The notes below the pieces were generated by a model. The model saw only the letters and a program-made list of their open reading frames with translations, had not been told where the DNA came from and did not search any database. Of a stretch of 62,950 nucleotides of DNA, positions 17,611-25,086 are shown one piece after another. The stretch is from contig CALYBJ010000015.1 of the NCBI GenBank assembly GCA_944412445.1, forward strand, positions 1 through 62,950. Direction: 5' to 3'. The stretch comes from an uncultured Clostridia bacterium. GTDB lineage: Bacteria > Bacillota > Clostridia > Oscillospirales > Acutalibacteraceae. Each line of letters begins with the position of its first letter. The stretch's first letter is position 1. The translations under genes and the position numbers were made by a program.

Positions 17611-17612
17611 AA

Positions 17613-18533
17613 ATGGACAATTTGGATTTATATATGCTGGGTAAAATAGCGGATTTAAAGGAAATTCCCAGCGCAGGGGCATACAATATAAGAAAAAACG
17701 GAGAAGGCGTTGAAAGACATTCCAGCGAAAATATTGAAATCATTCCTAAAACGGACAAGCCGGGAATTGATATAAAAATAAAGCCCGGAACAAAGGCTGA
17801 AAAGGTGCATATACCCGTTATTATTACAAAAGAGGGCGTAAACGACAAGGTGTATAACGACTTCTACATAGGAGAGGGAGCCGATGTGGAAATCGTAGCA
17901 GGCTGCGGCATACACAACTCCGGCTGTGAAACAAGCGAGCATGACGGCATACACAGGTTTTTTATAGGCAAAAACGCCAGAGTAAAATATGTTGAAAAGC
18001 ATTACGGCGAGGGCGAAGGCACCGGAAAAAGAATACTTAATCCGGAAACTGAGGTATATATGGAGGAAAACTCCTACTGCGAAATGGAAATGGTTCAGAT
18101 AAAGGGCGTTGACTCCACAATAAGAGAAACAACGGCAAAGCTGGGCAAGGGTGCGAAATATGTAGTCCTGGAAAAGCTTATGACCCACGGGGACCAGACC
18201 GCTACATCAAATATGGAAATAATTTTAAACGGCGAGGACGCCTCTGCCCAGATAATTTCCCGTTCCGTTGCCAAGGACGGCTCCGTTCAGGTATTCAAGC
18301 CCACGGCCACAGGCAACGCACGCTGCAAGGCTCATGTTCAGTGCGACTCCATTATAATGGACAGCGCGAAAATAAGCTCCGTTCCGGCAATAGTGGCAAA
18401 CAACGCCGATGCTCAGATTGTTCACGAAGCCGCCATAGGCAGAATAAACAACGACCAGCTTTTAAAGCTTATGACCTTCGGAATGAACGAGCAGGAAGCG
18501 GAAAATATTATAATAGAAGGCTTTTTGGCTTAA
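17613..18533 (+). CDS. sufB: Fe-S cluster scaffold SufB (short SmsB-type SufBD protein)
   Basis: This 306-residue protein is the scaffold partner of SufC. It has the SufBD beta-helix core and C-terminal motifs (KAHVQCDSIIMD, PAIVANNADAQIVHEAAIGRI, NDQLLKLMTFGMNEQEAENII). At 306 residues it is far shorter than the ~470-500-residue SufB of the five- or six-gene Suf systems and matches the minimal SmsB form, which probably works as a homodimer with two SufC subunits. A cysteine in QCDSIIM and the acidic HEAAIG segment are candidates for cluster or sulfur handling. A terminator follows within 45 bases. Confidence 0.9.
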   Translation: MDNLDLYMLGKIADLKEIPSAGAYNIRKNGEGVERHSSENIEIIPKTDKPGIDIKIKPGTKAEKVHIPVIITKEGVNDKVYNDFYIGEGADVEIVAGCGIHNSGCETSEHDGIHRFFIGKNARVKYVEKHYGEGEGTGKRILNPETEVYMEENSYCEMEMVQIKGVDSTIRETTAKLGKGAKYVVLEKLMTHGDQTATSNMEIILNGEDASAQIISRSVAKDGSVQVFKPTATGNARCKAHVQCDSIIMDSAKISSVPAIVANNADAQIVHEAAIGRINNDQLLKLMTFGMNEQEAENIIIEGFLA

Positions 18534-18574
18534 AAACAGCGGCAGGCGGATATTTTTCAAAAATTTTCTAAATA

Positions 18575-18615
18575 ACGGCAGTGGGAATATTAAAAATGTC
18601 CCTCTGCCGTTTTTC
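18575..18615 (+). terminator. Terminator of the suf operon
   Basis: ACGGCAG (18575-18581) pairs with CTGCCGT (18604-18610), with GGGA/TCCC extending the stem inward, followed by a run of T. Confidence 0.8.
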
Positions 18616-18640
18616 TGTGCGGAAGCTTTTTCTTGTATTT

Positions 18641-18786
18641 TATGAAAACTTCCGAAAAAGATTTCTTATTGATTTCCATTGAAAAATTCCGAAATAGATA
18701 TTTTTTCTTGATTTTATTGAAAAAATTCCGAAACGGATATCTTTTTCTTATTTTTATTGAAAAAATTCCGAAACGGGAATTTTTTA
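18641..18786 (+). repeat. Tandem repeat, four ~39-bp copies
   Basis: Four degenerate copies of a unit built around ATTGAAAAAATTCCGAAA plus a T-rich tail, with TTCCG at 18650, 18687, 18726 and 18766 (spacing 37, 39 and 40 bp). Copies 3 and 4 are nearly identical over 25 bases; copy 1 is the most diverged. Several copies contain TCCG-AAA-CGGA type mini-inverted repeats. The block ends at ATTGACT, which is also the -35 box of the following gene, so the promoter appears to be built into the last partial repeat. The block can be translated in frame with the ATPase but lacks a ribosome binding site. Confidence 0.8.
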
Positions 18787-18815
18787 TTGACTGTATAAAT
18801 AATTCATGCTACAAT
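18787..18815 (+). promoter_or_regulatory. Sigma-A promoter of the DUF4143 ATPase gene
   Basis: TTGACT (18787-18792), exactly 17 bp, TACAAT (18810-18815). Predicted transcription start is near 18822, a few bases before the GGAGG site at 18831-18835. This sets the translation start at 18843 rather than further upstream. Confidence 0.75.
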
Positions 18816-18842
18816 GGGAATAACAAACAAGGAGGCGCTTTT

Positions 18843-20060
18843 ATGGTTAAACGACCGGAATATCTTGAAAAACTGCTTATGTGGAAAGATGAAAAGGTAA
18901 TAAAAGTTGTAACGGGTATACGCCGCTGCGGCAAATCCACCCTTTTGCTTCAGTTTCAGGAGCTGCTTCGGGAAAGCGGCATAGAAGCTTCTCAAATAAT
19001 ATCTGTTAATTTTGAAGAATTGGAAAATGAGGAGCTGTGCGATTACAGAAAACTTTATTCTTACATTAACGGGAAAATGAAGCCGGGAATAAAATACTAT
19101 ATTTTTCTTGACGAGCTCCAGAGAGTTGATTCCTTTGAAAAAGCCGTAAACAGTTTATATGTAAAGGAAAATACCGATATTTATATAACCGGTTCAAATT
19201 CTTTTTTGCTTTCCGGTGATTTAGCCACATACCTTACAGGCAGATATGTAGAAATAAAAATGCTGCCTCTTTCCTTTAAGGAGTTCTGTGCTTCTCGGGA
19301 AAATACTTCGGAAGGAGCGCTGGCTGAATACATGAAGTCCGGCGGTTTTCCGTATATTGCGGCTATGAAAAAAGACGGGATGATCGGCGATTATTTAGAA
19401 GGCCTTTACAATACGGTAATAATAAAAGATATTGAAGACCGTCAAAGCCGCAGGGAGAGCAATTCAAACAAGAGAAACATAAATGACATTGTTCTTCTTA
19501 AAAATATTGCAAAATTTCTTGCAGGCTCCGTAGGAAGTCCGGTTTCCATAAAAAGCATAACAAACTATTTAATTTCAAACGGCAGGAAAGTTTCCGCAAA
19601 TACCGTTGACAATTATGTGGACGCATTATGCGAATCATTTGTTTTTTACAAGGCGGAACGCTTTGACATAACCGGCAAAGAGCTTTTAAAAACAAACAGC
19701 AAACTTTATATTGTAGATTTGGGGCTGAGGAATTATATTCTTCCTAAAAGAAAATACGATTTAAGATTTTCACTTGAAAACATAGTTTATTTTGAGCTTT
19801 TAAGGAGAGGCTATAAGGTAAACATCGGCAAGCTGGGCAATACGGAGGTTGATTTCGTAGCACGGAAAAACGATGATATTATCTATTATCAGGTTACCGC
19901 AGATATGACGGCGGAAGTTACATTTGAAAGAGAAATAAGACCGTTAAAAGAAATACAGGACAACTATGAAAAAACAGTTTTGACTTTGGACAGATACACA
20001 CCGGGCAACTATGACGGAATAAAGGTTATAAACGCTCATGACTGGCTTCTTCAAAAGTAA
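18843..20060 (+). CDS. AAA-family ATPase with DUF4143 domain
   Basis: This 405-residue protein has an N-terminal P-loop ATPase (Walker A TGIRRCGKST at about 25-34; Walker B YYIFLDELQRV at about 90-100; sensor YITGSNSFLLSG). It also has a C-terminal DUF4143 domain with a restriction-endonuclease-like core (YFELLRRGYKVNIG, GNTEVDFVARK, YYQVTADM). Such proteins are widespread, often lineage-specific and patchily distributed; their function is unknown, with nuclease or defence roles often suggested. The ATG is chosen because the promoter and GGAGG site directly precede it. The gene is monocistronic, bounded by tandem repeats upstream and terminators downstream, consistent with an acquired unit. 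Confidence 0.88.
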   Translation: MVKRPEYLEKLLMWKDEKVIKVVTGIRRCGKSTLLLQFQELLRESGIEASQIISVNFEELENEELCDYRKLYSYINGKMKPGIKYYIFLDELQRVDSFEKAVNSLYVKENTDIYITGSNSFLLSGDLATYLTGRYVEIKMLPLSFKEFCASRENTSEGALAEYMKSGGFPYIAAMKKDGMIGDYLEGLYNTVIIKDIEDRQSRRESNSNKRNINDIVLLKNIAKFLAGSVGSPVSIKSITNYLISNGRKVSANTVDNYVDALCESFVFYKAERFDITGKELLKTNSKLYIVDLGLRNYILPKRKYDLRFSLENIVYFELLRRGYKVNIGKLGNTEVDFVARKNDDIIYYQVTADMTAEVTFEREIRPLKEIQDNYEKTVLTLDRYTPGNYDGIKVINAHDWLLQK

Positions 20061-20102
20061 AGCTTCCGAAGCTTAAAAACATAATAAAAAAATTAATAGC
20101 TT

Positions 20103-20157
20103 AGGGGCTGTCTTAATGCGGCAGCCCCTTATGTACGGGCGGAAAACCGCCCTTTTA
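20103..20157 (+). terminator. Double hairpin between the ATPase gene and mazF
   Basis: AGGGGCTG / CAGCCCCT (20103-20129) is followed by GGGCGG-AAAA-CCGCCC (20137-20152) and TTTTAT. The two genes converge here, so the structures may end transcription from both sides; the second suits the plus strand best. Confidence 0.65.
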
Positions 20158-20199
20158 TATTAATGAAACCAAAAAGAAAATGTAACCGTCTATGTTAAA

Positions 20200-20550
20200 T
20201 TATGTTGCGCCCAGTCCGAAGCTTACGGAAAGCGCCTCGTTTATTTTAATCATTTCCCTGTCGTCAAGGCTTCCCATTCTCTCTTTAAGTCTCTGCTTGT
20301 CAAGAGTCCGAACCTGCTCAAGAAGCACTATGGAATCCTTCGCAAGGCCGCATTCGTCCGCATGAACGCTTATATGTGTGGGCAGGCTTGTTTTAAACTT
20401 CCTGCTTGTAATGGCAGCGGCTATAACGGTGGGGCTGTACTTGTTTCCCACATCGTTCTGAACTATTAAAACCGGTCTTATTCCTCCCTGCTCGGAACCT
20501 ACAACGGGACTCAGGTCCGCATAATATATGTCCCCTCTTTTGACATTCAT
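20200..20550 (-). CDS. mazF: MazF/EndoA-family mRNA interferase
   Basis: This 116-residue protein is a full-length PemK/MazF toxin of the Bacillus EndoA group, which cleaves mRNA at short specific sequences. The RGDIYYADLSPVVGSEQGG loop, the RPVLIVQND strand and the ITSR/K segment carrying the conserved Thr are present, so it looks catalytically competent. No MazE antitoxin gene lies upstream: the 138 bases before it hold no reading frame, and the preceding gene is a lipoprotein. In Bacillus the order is lipoprotein ydcC, alr, ndoAI (antitoxin), ndoA (toxin). Here alr and the antitoxin are missing from that order. Confidence 0.92.
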   Translation of the reverse strand: MNVKRGDIYYADLSPVVGSEQGGIRPVLIVQNDVGNKYSPTVIAAAITSRKFKTSLPTHISVHADECGLAKDSIVLLEQVRTLDKQRLKERMGSLDDREMIKINEALSVSFGLGAT

Positions 20551-20688
20551 TTTTTATCACGCTCCGTAAAATTCTTGCCGGCAATAATATTTTTACCTGA
20601 CAAAAGAGCGGATATTCAGATAACTGAAAAATTTATTTTAATTATATTTTCATATTGGCTTGAAACTGAAAATTATTTGATTCATATT

Positions 20689-21201
20689 TTATATTGCCTT
20701 AAAATCGGTCAGATTAACCGTAAGGGACACATCGGAAACAACAATCTTTTCGGGAAGCGAGGAAGCGGAGCTTACATAAAGCTTTGCCTCCATGCCGGAA
20801 GCGGCGCCTGTATATACGAAGAACTCGCCGTCATACTCCGGCTCCCCCGTGTTGGTGAAGAAACAGCTTCTCAAAGCCGTTACGATAAGCCGCACAAAAC
20901 CCTTTGAGGGCAGATTTTCCTCCCTTATGATATTTTCTGCCGTCCCTGCGGAAACAGTGTAGTCTGTGCCTGAAACGGAAACTTTAAGCTGCGAGGGTGA
21001 TGAAAAAACAAGATAAATTTCATCGTAGCTTACGCAGTTAACGGTTAAGGAAATTTCCATTGAATCGTACTGAGCAGAAGCCGAAGCGTTAAAGGCTCCG
21101 GGAAGCGAAGGCGCCTGAGGCTTGTTTAAAGAACAGGACGATGTCAGAAACGCCAGAAGAATACATAATGCCGCCCCGGCTAGGGTTTTGAATTTCACCA
21201 A
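20689..21201 (-). CDS. Small lipoprotein of unknown function (YdcC-position)
   Basis: This 170-residue protein begins with a lipoprotein signal peptide (basic start, hydrophobic AGAALCILLAFL, lipobox LTSSC with Cys at about residue 23). The mature part is beta-rich, as in LolA-like lipoproteins. Its place 6 bases after the NAD(P)H-hydrate repair gene and before mazF corresponds to that of the LolA-like lipoprotein YdcC in the Bacillus acpS-ydcC-alr-mazEF region. The homology itself is only suggested by position and fold type. It should be anchored to the outer face of the membrane. Confidence 0.75.
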   Translation of the reverse strand: MVKFKTLAGAALCILLAFLTSSCSLNKPQAPSLPGAFNASASAQYDSMEISLTVNCVSYDEIYLVFSSPSQLKVSVSGTDYTVSAGTAENIIREENLPSKGFVRLIVTALRSCFFTNTGEPEYDGEFFVYTGAASGMEAKLYVSSASSLPEKIVVSDVSLTVNLTDFKAI

Positions 21202-21207
21202 ATTTTA

Positions 21208-22761
21208 TCACTCTTTCACCTGAATATGTGAAAGATACTTATGCAGATTATGGGTAATTCTTGCAGGCGTAGGAGAAAATACGGAATACTGATTTTTAAG
21301 CATATCCGCCGTGCCGCCGTGGATATATACTCCCACGCACGCCGCCTTGTAAAGGCTTTCCGTCTGAGGAACAAAAGCCGCGATAATTCCCGTAAGAACA
21401 TCTCCGCTTCCGCCTCTTGCCATACCCTCGTTGCCGGTGGTGTTAATATGTACCTTTCCGTCTTTTCCTGCGATAACGGTATTTGCACCTTTTAAAACAA
21501 GGGTAACTCCGTATTCTTTTGCGAAACCGGAAGCGGCGCCTATACGGTCCTTTTGAATTTCTTCAATGGTTTTGCCTGTAAGCCTTGCCATTTCTCCCGG
21601 ATGAGGAGTAAGAATAACCTGCGCTTTCGTGTCTTTCAGTATATTTATATTCTTTGAAATACAGTTTATTCCGTCGGCGTCGATAATAACGGGACAATCA
21701 GCGTTTTTTAAAACAAATTCGGTAATATATGCGGAGTCCTCCCATGTTCCCATGCCGCATCCCAGAGCGATAACAGAGGCTGAGGAAATTTTCTCCTTTA
21801 AAATTTCGGTACAGGAGGAGCTTATACCTCCCTGCGCGTTTGATGTCAGAGGAAGCATAAGAGACTCGTTAAGCTTCGGAGCCGCCGAATTATATATGCA
21901 GTCCGGGAAAGCCGCCGTAACAAGTCCTGCGCCTGCTTCCACAGCCCCCTGAGCGCAGAGATAAACACAGCCGGACATATTTCTGCTTCCGGCGATAATA
22001 AGAACCCTGCCGAAATCCCCCTTGTTGCAGTCAAAGGCTCTTTCCTTTATATCAAGAAAAGCCTCTCTGTCAGTATAAGCCGTATATTTTTCGCTGTGCT
22101 CCCTTATATCCTCTTCGCTTACGCCGATGTCAATAACATAGGTTTTTCCGCAGAAGGACGCGGCAGGCTTTAAAACATGAACGGGCTTGAAGGCTATCAT
22201 GGAAAGCGTTTTCCGGGTTTTAAAATAAAGCTGACCCTCCGAAAAGCTTCCGTCGGCGGAAAGTCCACTGGGAATATCAACGGCGTATTTTACCGCCTTT
22301 TTATTAAGATTTGCCGTTTCAACAAGATCCGCAGCGGCGCCTCTCAGCTGTCCCTTAAAGCCTATTCCGAAAAGGCAGTCTATAATCATTTGGGAATTTG
22401 ACACGGCGTACAGTGCGCTTCCCGGATTTTTTGTATAATCAATTATATTGACGGGAGCCTTTTTCATTCTTTCAAACATTTTAAGGCACAGCTCATCCTG
22501 AGGCTTTCCGCCGGAGAGAACAACTGAGATTGTTTTAAAGCCCAGCTCAAAAAGCCTGAAAGCTATTACAAGTCCGTCGCCGCCGTTTTTGCCCTTACCG
22601 CAGAGTATAACAACTCTGCATTCTCTGAGATTTTCGTTTTCCCCGGCAATAACTCCGGCGCATTTAGTGCCTGCCATATCCATCATGGCGTAAAAGGTAT
22701 GACCCCGGGAAACGGCTTTTTCCTCTGTTTTTTTCATGTTTTCAGCAGTTAAAACATACAT
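21208..22761 (-). CDS. nnr: Bifunctional NAD(P)H-hydrate epimerase / ADP-dependent dehydratase
   Basis: This protein of about 517 residues fuses the two enzymes that repair hydrated NAD(P)H: an N-terminal YjeF_N epimerase domain (GKGKNGGDGLV near residue 55) and a C-terminal ribokinase-fold, ADP-dependent dehydratase (VILTPHPGEMARLTG and the catalytic GMARGGSGDVLTG). Domain order and length match E. coli Nnr. Three ATGs lie within the first four codons; AAAAAGGA touches the first two, so the ATG at 22761, nine bases after it, is the best start. The lipoprotein gene follows after 6 bases. Confidence 0.93.
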   Translation of the reverse strand: MYVLTAENMKKTEEKAVSRGHTFYAMMDMAGTKCAGVIAGENENLRECRVVILCGKGKNGGDGLVIAFRLFELGFKTISVVLSGGKPQDELCLKMFERMKKAPVNIIDYTKNPGSALYAVSNSQMIIDCLFGIGFKGQLRGAAADLVETANLNKKAVKYAVDIPSGLSADGSFSEGQLYFKTRKTLSMIAFKPVHVLKPAASFCGKTYVIDIGVSEEDIREHSEKYTAYTDREAFLDIKERAFDCNKGDFGRVLIIAGSRNMSGCVYLCAQGAVEAGAGLVTAAFPDCIYNSAAPKLNESLMLPLTSNAQGGISSSCTEILKEKISSASVIALGCGMGTWEDSAYITEFVLKNADCPVIIDADGINCISKNINILKDTKAQVILTPHPGEMARLTGKTIEEIQKDRIGAASGFAKEYGVTLVLKGANTVIAGKDGKVHINTTGNEGMARGGSGDVLTGIIAAFVPQTESLYKAACVGVYIHGGTADMLKNQYSVFSPTPARITHNLHKYLSHIQVKE

Positions 22762-22790
22762 TTGCATCATTCCTTTTTCAAGTTAATCCG

Positions 22791-22796
22791 ATTGTA
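22791..22796 (-). promoter_or_regulatory. Extended -10 candidate for the nnr gene
   Basis: On the minus strand TGCTACAAT forms an extended -10 about 30 bases before the start. No good -35 box is seen, so this is tentative. Confidence 0.35.
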
Positions 22797-22838
22797 GCAT
22801 ATTTATACTGCAAATAAAATAAAAAAATGAAAAAGTCA

Positions 22839-22867
22839 TTGTAATTTTTAAATATATATTGTATAAT
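22839..22867 (+). promoter_or_regulatory. Sigma-A promoter of ireB
   Basis: TTGTAA (22839-22844), 17 bp, TATAAT (22862-22867), about 53 bases upstream of the ireB ATG. Confidence 0.65.
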
Positions 22868-22920
22868 ACATAATGTATCAGTATTTGTATCGCTGAGATT
22901 AAGTGAAAGAGGTGACCTTT

Positions 22921-23172
22921 ATGACAGATAAAACTATTCAGTTCAAGTTACAGGGCGACAGAGATTCCAATATGAAAGCCATGCTTGCGGAAGTTTACAA
23001 CGCTTTGGCGGAAAAGGGCTATAACCCCATAAGTCAGATTGTAGGCTATATTCTTTCGGAAGACCCCGCCTATATCACAACTCATAACAATGCGAGAAAC
23101 ATTATTATGAAAATGGATCGTTATGAGCTTTTGCAGTCCCTCATCAAGGATTACCTCGGAATTAAGGAGTAA
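22921..23172 (+). CDS. ireB: IreB family protein (UPF0297)
   Basis: This 83-residue protein matches the UPF0297/YrzL/IreB family almost end to end: IQFKLQGDRDSNMKAML, YNALAEKGYNPISQIVGYI, SEDPAYITTHNNAR and RYELLQSLIKDYL. In Enterococcus IreB is a substrate of the PASTA-domain kinase IreK and limits cephalosporin tolerance. The ATG at 22921 is preceded by GAGGTGACC; an upstream GTG at 22903 overlaps that site and is unlikely. In most Firmicutes ireB is followed by ruvX/yqgF, but here an unrelated small gene takes that place. Confidence 0.95.
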   Translation: MTDKTIQFKLQGDRDSNMKAMLAEVYNALAEKGYNPISQIVGYILSEDPAYITTHNNARNIIMKMDRYELLQSLIKDYLGIKE

Positions 23173-23192
23173 TCGGGAAAGGATGAGCGCAG

Positions 23193-23492
23193 ATGGCTGA
23201 AAAGAAAAAAGCCAAATTTTTAACATACAAGGGCAAGCCCCTTGCAAGATGCGGAAAGACCATATACTACGGCAACATGAGCGATCCTTATGTTATTATG
23301 CTTCAGATATGCTCTACAAAAAAGGTGGGAGAGATGGACGTTGCCAGCAGAGTTACAGTTCAGCTTCTCAATACCGACCCTGATGTAAGACCCAGAGATA
23401 AAATCGTTAAAAAAAGCGAAAAGCAGGGGCTTTATCAGGCTATGGACATAGCCTCCATTTGGCTGGAGAGGGCTCTTTCCCAGCAGTCTTAA
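23193..23492 (+). CDS. Conserved-looking 99-residue protein of unknown function
   Basis: I do not recognise this 99-residue protein. It is soluble and basic (many Lys), with one central segment, YYGNMSDPYVIMLQICSTKKV, followed by SRVTVQLLNTD, and an amphipathic C-terminal helix (YQAMDIASIWLERAL). The start follows GGAAAGG, and it lies 20 bases after ireB with no terminator between, so the two are co-transcribed. A terminator-like hairpin follows it. Clean coding structure and operon position argue that it is real; function cannot be inferred. Confidence 0.8.
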   Translation: MAEKKKAKFLTYKGKPLARCGKTIYYGNMSDPYVIMLQICSTKKVGEMDVASRVTVQLLNTDPDVRPRDKIVKKSEKQGLYQAMDIASIWLERALSQQS

Positions 23493-23499
23493 AAATTTT

Positions 23500-23531
23500 A
23501 CCGGCGGCGTTTTTCGCGTCACCGGTATTTT
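23500..23531 (+). terminator. Probable terminator after the ireB operon
   Basis: ACCGG (23500-23504) pairs with CCGGT (23522-23526) around an inner GCG/CGC pairing, followed by ATTTTATT. Confidence 0.58.
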
Positions 23532-23543
23532 ATTCATAAAAAA

Positions 23544-23647
23544 TGTATATTTATTCGTTTATGCTGTATATTTTGCCGTTTTATACAATATTGCCTGTAT
23601 ATTTTCTATAAATATTAATGGATTTAGGTATTGCAAAAACCATTAAT
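23544..23647 (+). promoter_or_regulatory. Candidate operator array upstream of argG
   Basis: Three direct copies of TGTATATTT start at 23544, 23565 and 23596, spaced 21 and 31 bp, close to two and three helical turns. The first continues as TGTATATTTATTCG, resembling an ArgR box (TGnAT-4-ATnCA). Separately, ATTAATGG (23614-23621) and CCATTAAT (23640-23647) form an inverted repeat across the -35 box. Control by an arginine repressor is plausible but inferred. Confidence 0.4.
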
Positions 23648-23659
23648 CGGTAATATAAT
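23631..23659 (+). promoter_or_regulatory. Sigma-A promoter of argG
   Basis: TTGCAA (23631-23636), 17 bp, TATAAT (23654-23659), about 35 bases upstream of the argG start. Confidence 0.75.
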
Positions 23660-23693
23660 ATTATCATATTAAAAAATGAATGAGGTTATAGAA

Positions 23694-24923
23694 ATGGACA
23701 AAAAAGATATAAAAAAAGTTGTTCTTGCCTATTCCGGCGGACTTGACACTTCAATTATTATCCCCTGGCTTAAGGAAAATTACAACAACTGCGAGGTTAT
23801 CGCCGTATCGGGAGACGTAGGACAGGGCACGGAGCTTGACGGTCTTGAGGAAAAGGCTATTAAAACAGGGGCTTCAAAGCTTTATGTTCTCGACCTTAAA
23901 AAGAAATTTATCGAGGATTATATTTATCCTACCCTTAAAGCCGGAGCCGTTTACGAGGGGGACTATCTTCTGGGAACATCCTTTGCCCGTCCCATTATCG
24001 CAAAGGAAATCGTTGATATCGCTCTTAAAGAGGGCGCAGACGCAATCTGCCACGGCTGTACGGGAAAAGGCAACGACCAGGTTCGTTTCGAGCTTACAAT
24101 AAAGGCTTTCGCTCCCGAGCTTGCGATAATCGCTCCCTGGAGAGAATGGAAAATCAAATCCCGTGAGGAGGAAATCGAATACGCAGAAGCTCACAACATT
24201 CCTCTTAAGATAAACCGTGAAACAAACTATTCAAAGGACAAGAACTTATGGCATCTTTCCCATGAGGGACTTGACCTTGAGGACCCCGCAAACGAGCCTC
24301 AGTATCTGAAAGAGGGCTTTTTGGAAATGGGCGTTGCTCCCGAAGCTGCTCCCGACAAGCCCACCTATGTAACAATTCACTTTGAAAAGGGTATCCCCAC
24401 GGCAGTTGACGGAGAAGCGCTTGGCGCTGTGGAGCTTCTTGAAAAGCTTAATAAATTAGGCGGAGAAAACGGCATAGGCCTTGCAGATCTTGTTGAAAAC
24501 AGACTTGTGGGAATGAAGTCAAGAGGCGTTTACGAAACTCCCGGCGGAACAATTCTTTACAGAGCTCATCAGGTTCTTGAAACTCTCTGCCTTGACAGAG
24601 ACACTCAGCACTACAAAGAGCTTGTAGCTCAGAAATACGCGGAGCTTGTATACTTCGGACAGTGGTTCACTCCTTTGAGAGAATCTCTTGCCGCATTTGT
24701 TGACAAAACTCAGGAAACTGTTACAGGCGATGTTAAGCTCAAGCTTTACAAGGGCAACATTATAAACGCCGGCACAACTTCTCCCTATACTCTTTACAGC
24801 GAAGAGGTTGCGACCTTTGACGAGGACAACGTATACAACCAGGCTGACGCAACAGGCTTTATCAACCTGTTCGGACTTCCCATCAAGGTAAGAGCCGAGC
24901 TTTCAAAAAAGTGGGATAAATAA
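23694..24923 (+). CDS. argG: Argininosuccinate synthase
   Basis: ArgG joins citrulline and aspartate using ATP to form argininosuccinate, the penultimate step of arginine synthesis. The 409-residue protein has the PP-loop motif AYSGGLDTS at about residues 14-22, the [12 protein letters not shown] segment, and the conserved end region. The ATG at 23694 follows TGAGGTT; an ATG at 23676 would add six residues but lacks a site. argH is not adjacent, and the gene is a single unit with its own promoter and terminator. Confidence 0.96.
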   Translation: MDKKDIKKVVLAYSGGLDTSIIIPWLKENYNNCEVIAVSGDVGQGTELDGLEEKAIKTGASKLYVLDLKKKFIEDYIYPTLKAGAVYEGDYLLGTSFARPIIAKEIVDIALKEGADAICHGCTGKGNDQVRFELTIKAFAPELAIIAPWREWKIKSREEEIEYAEAHNIPLKINRETNYSKDKNLWHLSHEGLDLEDPANEPQYLKEGFLEMGVAPEAAPDKPTYVTIHFEKGIPTAVDGEALGAVELLEKLNKLGGENGIGLADLVENRLVGMKSRGVYETPGGTILYRAHQVLETLCLDRDTQHYKELVAQKYAELVYFGQWFTPLRESLAAFVDKTQETVTGDVKLKLYKGNIINAGTTSPYTLYSEEVATFDEDNVYNQADATGFINLFGLPIKVRAELSKKWDK

Positions 24924-24944
24924 TAAAAAATACTTTGGATTTTA

Positions 24945-24972
24945 AAAGCTCTGCTTGTGCAGGGCTTTTTTA
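24945..24972 (+). terminator. Terminator of argG
   Basis: AAAGCTCTGC / GCAGGGCTTT (one T-G pair) with a TTGT loop, then a run of six T. Confidence 0.88.
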
Positions 24973-25024
24973 TAAAAACAAATCTGCTTTGCCATACAAT
25001 TTTACAAAGAGAAGAAAATTCCTG

Positions 25025-25054
25025 TTGCAACAGGCAAATGTTTTGGTTTATAAT
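25025..25054 (+). promoter_or_regulatory. Sigma-A promoter of the dockerin-like gene
   Basis: TTGCAA (25025-25030), 18 bp, TATAAT (25049-25054), about 33 bases upstream of the ATG. Confidence 0.55.
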
Positions 25055-25086
25055 GACATTAAGAAAAAAACGGAGGTTTATTTTTA

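Noticed and set aside
18633..18842. N-terminal extension of the DUF4143 ATPase reading frame across the tandem repeats
   Set aside because: The -10 box, transcription start and GGAGG site all lie inside or after the extension, and the repeated peptide is only the translated repeat DNA. The ATG at 18843 is the natural start.
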